Shown: one piece after another, positions 59,155-64,000 of the stretch
Layout: each line of letters begins with the position of its first letter
Position numbering within the stretch: position 1 is the stretch's first letter
Assembly (NCBI GenBank): GCA_034620365.1
Contig: JAQGEQ010000140.1
Coordinates: 186,001-250,000, forward strand
Source: Pegea sp. RAD2-039
Taxonomy: Eukaryota > Chordata > Thaliacea > Salpida > Salpidae
Reading direction: 5' to 3'
Length of the DNA stretch: 64,000 nt
The notes under the pieces: generated by a model
Database searches by the model: none
What the model was told of the DNA's origin: nothing
Seen by the model: the letters and a program-made list of their open reading frames with translations, nothing else
Position numbers and translations under genes: made by a program

Positions 59155-60170
59155 TTTGATGGAATTAACAAGTTTAGAAAATCTATCAACTGTTGATGTT
59201 ATATAAATGAATTAGTTGATTTATATAAACAGTTTAATTTTAAAACTACCAAATAAATCGAAATATCGGATAAATAATCTAAAATAAATAATAAATAATC
59301 TCAAAAGAAAAAAAGTATTTGAATTAAATATTAGCAATTTTTATAAAACTTTTAAAATAAATTTTTTAGAACTTGTAACAGTAAAACGCCGAACATATTT
59401 TGATAGAGAGTAATTATTATAATCATAAACTACCAAGTTTAAACAAGTTAAATTCAAATACAAAATAATAAAATCATAAGAAAATGAGATAAATTATAAA
59501 AATATTTCAATCAATCAGCACCATTAAAATTAAAAGAAAAATATTTCACTAAAATTAATTAAAAAAGTTTGATATAAAAGGAAAAATTTCGAAAAAGATT
59601 AATTAAAAATGTTTTCCAAAAATTAAAAAAATAGTAGATAAACAAAACGATGATAAATTTTTCACTGAAAGTAAAGATAATTCTTATAAAGAGATTTATT
59701 CAAAGTAATAAGAAGACAACTAACAATAATGACAACTACAAGAATGATAGACGCTAGCTACAAGTAGTTAATTAGCAGATGACAGTAATCTGAAAACGAA
59801 TGATGAAAACCATTTACGTCGGCGGCAAAATATTTTACAATTATATTATAGGTAGTTATAAATAAAAGTAGTATAAGTTGAATTTTGTAAATCTATAAAT
59901 GAATAATTACAATATATGTTAAATAAAAATAAATAATATTAACATTTGTTAAAAGCATATAAGAAGACTCATCAGGAAAAGTTAGAATAATTCGAAATTA
60001 GAAAAACGTAAAACGCTACAAAATAATTTCAAAAATAAATCAATCTGGAAAATTAGAAAATTATTTTTATTTTCCCTAACTTGTTGAAAGAAATTGTAAA
60101 ATCATTTTCAAAGTTAACATTATATAGTAACTAGAAAAAATAATTTGTTTAAGACCTTTCTGAAATTATT
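59155..60170. repeat. Spacer block U upstream of copy G
   Basis: Resembles the block next to copy B in places ('agagagtaattattataatc'). No gene seen. Confidence 0.5.
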
Positions 60171-60254
60171 AGTAAAAGTAGTAGAGCATGTGAAGCCTTT
60201 GATGTTAGCATGAACTACATTGTTGTTAGATTAGTTTGCTTCAAAACTTTCTAG

Positions 60255-60500
60255 TTTGAGATCTTTTGCTGTCACGTTAAAATTTATTTTGACAGAAACA
60301 AGAAAATCGAAAACAAAAAGTTTTTATTTTAATTTGATTAGCTTTCGACAAGGTCCATGTTTTGCTAACGTACGATAGCGTACAAGAGACAAACGCTTTA
60401 TAAATGGTCGCCTTGGTTTTAAAAGATAGCTTTGTATTATTCCAGATTAAATGTACCAGGTGCACTACTGATGCAGATGCTGATTTCAGCTTCTATTGGT
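60255..60500 (-). mobile_element. R1 LINE fragment, beside copy G (longest open form)
   Basis: Open over 62 codons (60465-60277): IWNNTKLSFKTKATIYKAFV, then LSYVSKTWTLSKANQIKIK. This is the best preserved R1 and shows most clearly that it is the post-catalytic part of a LINE reverse transcriptase. Confidence 0.6.
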
Positions 60501-60509
60501 ATTAATGAT

Positions 60510-62090
60510 GTTATTGGTTAGCCGCTATAAGCTTCATGATGATATCATGAGGTGGCTGGTGAAAAGTCGCTGAAGAGATTATTAAAAGGATTATCTTTTA
60601 TTAGTTACAGCAATTAAGTTAAACAGTTTTTTTATTTTATTTATTCAAAAATTTAAAGAAAACTCAGACAAATTATTTATTAAACAACTGAAAGAATTTC
60701 TGCTGAACTTTGTAAGCTATGTAGATGGAAAGAAATTGATACTTACTCTATTGAAATTCAATTATATATATTTATTGAATTTACAATAGAAGTCTATTAT
60801 ATAGATGTTTATGATATGAAAAGTAAATTCGAGATCAATAAATAAAAATTTTCTTTCATGGTTTACTATTACACCTTTTTTTGAAACAACTATATTCCTT
60901 CACAATTTGGAAAGATAACTTCAGCGTTCGTTAGGAAACATTACTCTTTATCAAGTATAAATATTTTGTATCTTTGACGACAAAGTTGGAATCTATCTAA
61001 ATTTTATAAACCACATTTTTATATACAATCGATTTAACCTTTTTCGAATTCGTTGTTATTCCATCTAATTAGTAGTAAAACATTTATTTAAAAATTCTGG
61101 AAGTTTATTTTCTTCAATTTTCGGATGTTTTAAGATCAACATTCTGGTCAACATTTAATAATGAACAATGATAGAAAAATGATTCTTAGATAAACTGAAA
61201 CCTAATATTTTGTATAGTTGCTTGGTAATAATCATTTCTTAACATTAAAATTTCATTATTTATATAAATGTGTTTTGTAAAAGCATGAATTAATAAAAGT
61301 TTTGAAATTATTTGTCAGTTTTGTTTAAACTGAAATGTTTTATAACAATAACTTACATCAATATTTCCTAAATACAAATGTCAAAATTTAACTTTTACTG
61401 AAAGTGAACACTGAAACGTCTTTAAAAAACTCAGTTTAGTTTACAATTGATTATTAACTACTTCAACAAGAGTCTTTTCTAACTACTTTCCAAATATTTT
61501 ATTTTGATTCCATTAATATTTCTTTAAAATCTTATCTTATGACCCAAATACGATAAATTTTATAAAAAGTAAAAAATATTACTTTTCTAAAACTTTCATT
61601 ATTATTATAGGGATTTTGGTTGGTTACACTAAAATGACTTGAAATTTTGATATAGTCAAATATTATGTTTTATAAACTGTGGAGGTAAATCTAACCACTA
61701 ATTTATTAAACAAAGAGAAATATTTGTGGAAATAAAACGACTTTAGACAATTGATTGAATTTTAACCTAGATAATCATCGTGATAGTTTCTATAGTCTAT
61801 ATTTTGAAATTCTTACTTTCTTTATCAAATAATTTAGTAAACCATTTTACATTGATATGAGCTTATTAAACTAAACTTGCTTAATGTAATACTTTCATCA
61901 GCTTTCGAATACGAAGATTTGACGTTAAAAACTGAAGTAATTACCACTTTTCAAACTTTATGCTTCCAGCATATTCACTTACTACTATAAATCTTTGATA
62001 ATATTTGAAAAAGTTACAGCTGCAAACAAATACGACCATGGACTTTCATTTTTGCACAATTCCTAAATACTTTATAGCCTCATAGAAACT
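60510..62090. repeat. V block after copy G
   Basis: Full-length V block; no gene seen. Confidence 0.5.
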
Positions 62091-62999
62091 CTTATAAGAA
62101 AAATTAATTATTGTTAATCAACTATACCTCTAACTAAAACATATTACTGTAAAAATACAAAATGAAGTTACACGTTTAATAACTCTCAATGCTGACCAAG
62201 TTACATAGTAAGTTGAATTAATTTTTGGATATGTTTGATTGATGACTGACATACGTAGTTCTCGTTTCTGTAATTTAAACAAGAGAGGAACTCGAATATC
62301 AGACCACGTTACTTTGACAGGTCGAGACCAATCTTTTGTAGTTAGTTTTAGATTAATTTTATCAAAAAGTAAATTAACAAACAGCATTTTTACTAAACAT
62401 GAAATTTCTTGACAAGTTCACCGACAAACTTTGTTCTTTGCAAATTATAGCAGTTAGCATCGTCCAAGAAATACCTCTAGGTTACCTTAAGATATTTCTA
62501 TAGATAATTCTTCTGTAAAAACAAATACAAAAGTAAATTGTAAAATATCAAATTTAAAATCTGTTCAAAAACTTAACCCTGTAACAATATTTAACTCATT
62601 TATTTTTTAGTGAATAAAATTAAAGATTAATGAAGTGGAACGAAGTTAATTGCAGTAAAGCGGTTAAGATGCGATGCTTAGTTTGTGGGGGATATCAGAC
62701 AGTAAAAGTTGTTTGTGTAAAATGTGTAAAAGCATACTTACATTTGCACCACTTGGTACTTCAACACCAATTAGTAAGCATAATTTTTGGATCTAGAAGA
62801 CGATCTGGTCTATTTGCTATAATTTCTTGATCTTATTATCGAGCTTTTGTAACAATGTATAAAAAAATTAAATTACCATAAATATAATTATTATTAGTCT
62901 TGATTTTTTGCAACTTATAACTTTCTATATCTATTCAATATATATATATTTAAATATATTTATCTGAAATCATTTAATTTATAATTTTTGACATCGCCA

Positions 63000-63131
63000 A
63001 AACCTGAAACTTTCTCAGTAACTGATGATAATGTTACCAAAAGTCCTGCAAAAGAAGAAGTTACTGATAAACAAAAAGATGAAGATCTGATAAAATGTTT
63101 GCTTCTAAATTTGTTATCTAAATCCAGTTAA
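63000..63131 (+). pseudogene. Coding-like Lys/Glu/Pro-rich segment, second copy
   Basis: Partner of 39941-40080. One visible change makes FPV into FSV. Same end at LLSKSS and TAA. Confidence 0.3.
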
Positions 63132-63426
63132 ACTTTTATCATGTTTAGGATTATTATATATTTATAGACAGTAAGTTTATAACTTTGTGTTAAATTTTTT
63201 AAACGGTTTCAAATATCTACCCTTATGTTAATTTTTTACTAAAAAGTTTTCAAATGAAATTACTTGTAAAGATAAAGTTATTTCCCGTGAAAATTGAGTA
63301 AACAACTAAAATTAAACCAGTTTATAAACAAGACATTAAAATCTAAAGTTGTATCCTCTATATCCAATTTCAATTTTTCGTGTTTTGAAAATAGGAAAGA
63401 AAATAAGCATAAGCAAAGTGGAATTG

Positions 63427-63506
63427 CGTTTTTTGATTTTATGGGTTATTCTTCATATGTTCACGAAGGGTCTTTCTACAAAATATTCAATTTTTGTCGT
63501 AAGTAA
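63427..63506 (+). pseudogene. Possible VPS35L-like exon scrap, third copy
   Basis: Practically identical to 40376-40455, including the donor and the downstream 'caagaagaggacatacagtt' piece. Confidence 0.28.
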
Positions 63507-64000
63507 AATTACTTTAAAAAAATTAAGCAGAAATGTAAAAAGTTTTTGTTGCACAAGAAGAGGACATACAGTTTGTATTGAAATGATTATCAGGAAATTT
63601 TAATTTAAGCTGTAAAAGTAAAACTTGTTATATTTGATTTCTTAAAATTATTAATTTTGTATCAACAGCTGGACAAAAGTCTGACGATTTGTAGTCAGAT
63701 AAGAAAACCTGTAAAATGAGAATAACAGAAGTTATTAAAACTCATAATTTGATGGTTTCTCAATAGATGACAATTCCCTTCAGAATATTCAGCATTTTAA
63801 CTAAACTTTTTCAAACCGTTTTCTTTGTGACTTGAGCGTTTTCAAGACTTATTTTGTAACATTTTATAAATCAAACAATTGTTTTAACAAAAACAAATAT
63901 TTTATATCAGCAAGATCTCTTCAAAAATCACATAACTTTTCTCATGAGTATCTCTGTTCCACTTTTAGAAATTACAGTGAAAAAGTGTTTTAACTATTTT

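Larger units (their letters stand above)
62090..64000. repeat. Type I spacer block with 1.1-kb segment, cut by window end
   Basis: Same as 38990-40950, including the segment at 62770-63910, without the duplicated 'acttacatttgcaccacttg' word. By analogy a further Kelch gene should end about 2.5 kb beyond the window. A minus frame at 62130-62387 (DWSRPVKVTWSDIRVPLLFK) is open here; its counterparts in the other type I blocks are not open over the full length. It is not recognised. Confidence 0.5.

Noticed and set aside
1..64000. Large virus (poxvirus-like) origin of the Kelch genes
   Set aside because: Eleven exons with GT-AG introns, LINE debris and VPS35L-like pieces point to animal chromosomal DNA.
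1..64000. CRISPR or satellite array
   Set aside because: Repeat units are 6-14 kb with genes; no short regularly spaced repeats exist.
1..64000. Specific species name
   Set aside because: Base composition, intron size and gene content fit several invertebrate groups; nothing diagnostic is present.

Overview
The window is animal (metazoan) nuclear DNA, A+T-rich (roughly 70% by eye). The genes have short GT-AG introns, mostly 55 to 180 bp, and non-LTR retrotransposon debris lies between them. An arthropod or other small-genome invertebrate fits best, but nothing here fixes the species. No rRNA, tRNA, CRISPR array or prokaryotic signal was seen.

The main content is a tandem array of seven copies (A to G) of one BTB-BACK-Kelch gene, all on the minus strand. 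They lie at <1-2496 (A, C-terminus outside the window), 10013-12933 (B), 18446-21328 (C), 27503-29284 (D), 33981-36812 (E), 42446-45317 (F) and 56282-59154 (G). I resolved 11 exons per full copy by hand. Spliced lengths keep one frame in B (606 aa), C (594 aa) and E (578 aa). D has lost the BTB and BACK exons by an in-frame deletion (352 aa, Kelch only). F has an intact frame but its usual ATG is ATA. G has a 2-bp frameshift in the BTB exon. BTB-Kelch proteins are usually substrate adaptors of Cullin-3 ubiquitin ligases. The copies differ mostly, including in length, at the loops after the GG of the Kelch blades.

The spacers are mosaics of shared blocks. Rightward from each gene (upstream of it) come a promoter-proximal block U, a fossil reverse-transcriptase fragment R1, a block V, and then a type I or type II block that runs into the 3' end of the next gene. 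The spacers after C, D, E, F and G run I, II, I, II, I, which suggests a two-gene higher-order unit of about 15 kb. The A-B spacer is a II-V-I fusion that looks like a lost gene slot. The B-C spacer and the type II blocks carry decayed plus-strand fragments resembling VPS35L (C16orf62, Retriever complex). The F-G spacer is the most disturbed: nested CR1/Jockey-type LINE pieces, a Ty3/gypsy-type gag remnant, and an inverted scrap of Kelch exon 7.

The observations most worth following are: a 102-bp last intron that is stop-free and in frame in all six copies where it is visible (exitron-like, coding a hydrophobic helix); three TGACGTCA palindromes in three introns of every copy; the in-frame BTB-less copy D; and loop-focused divergence across the array.
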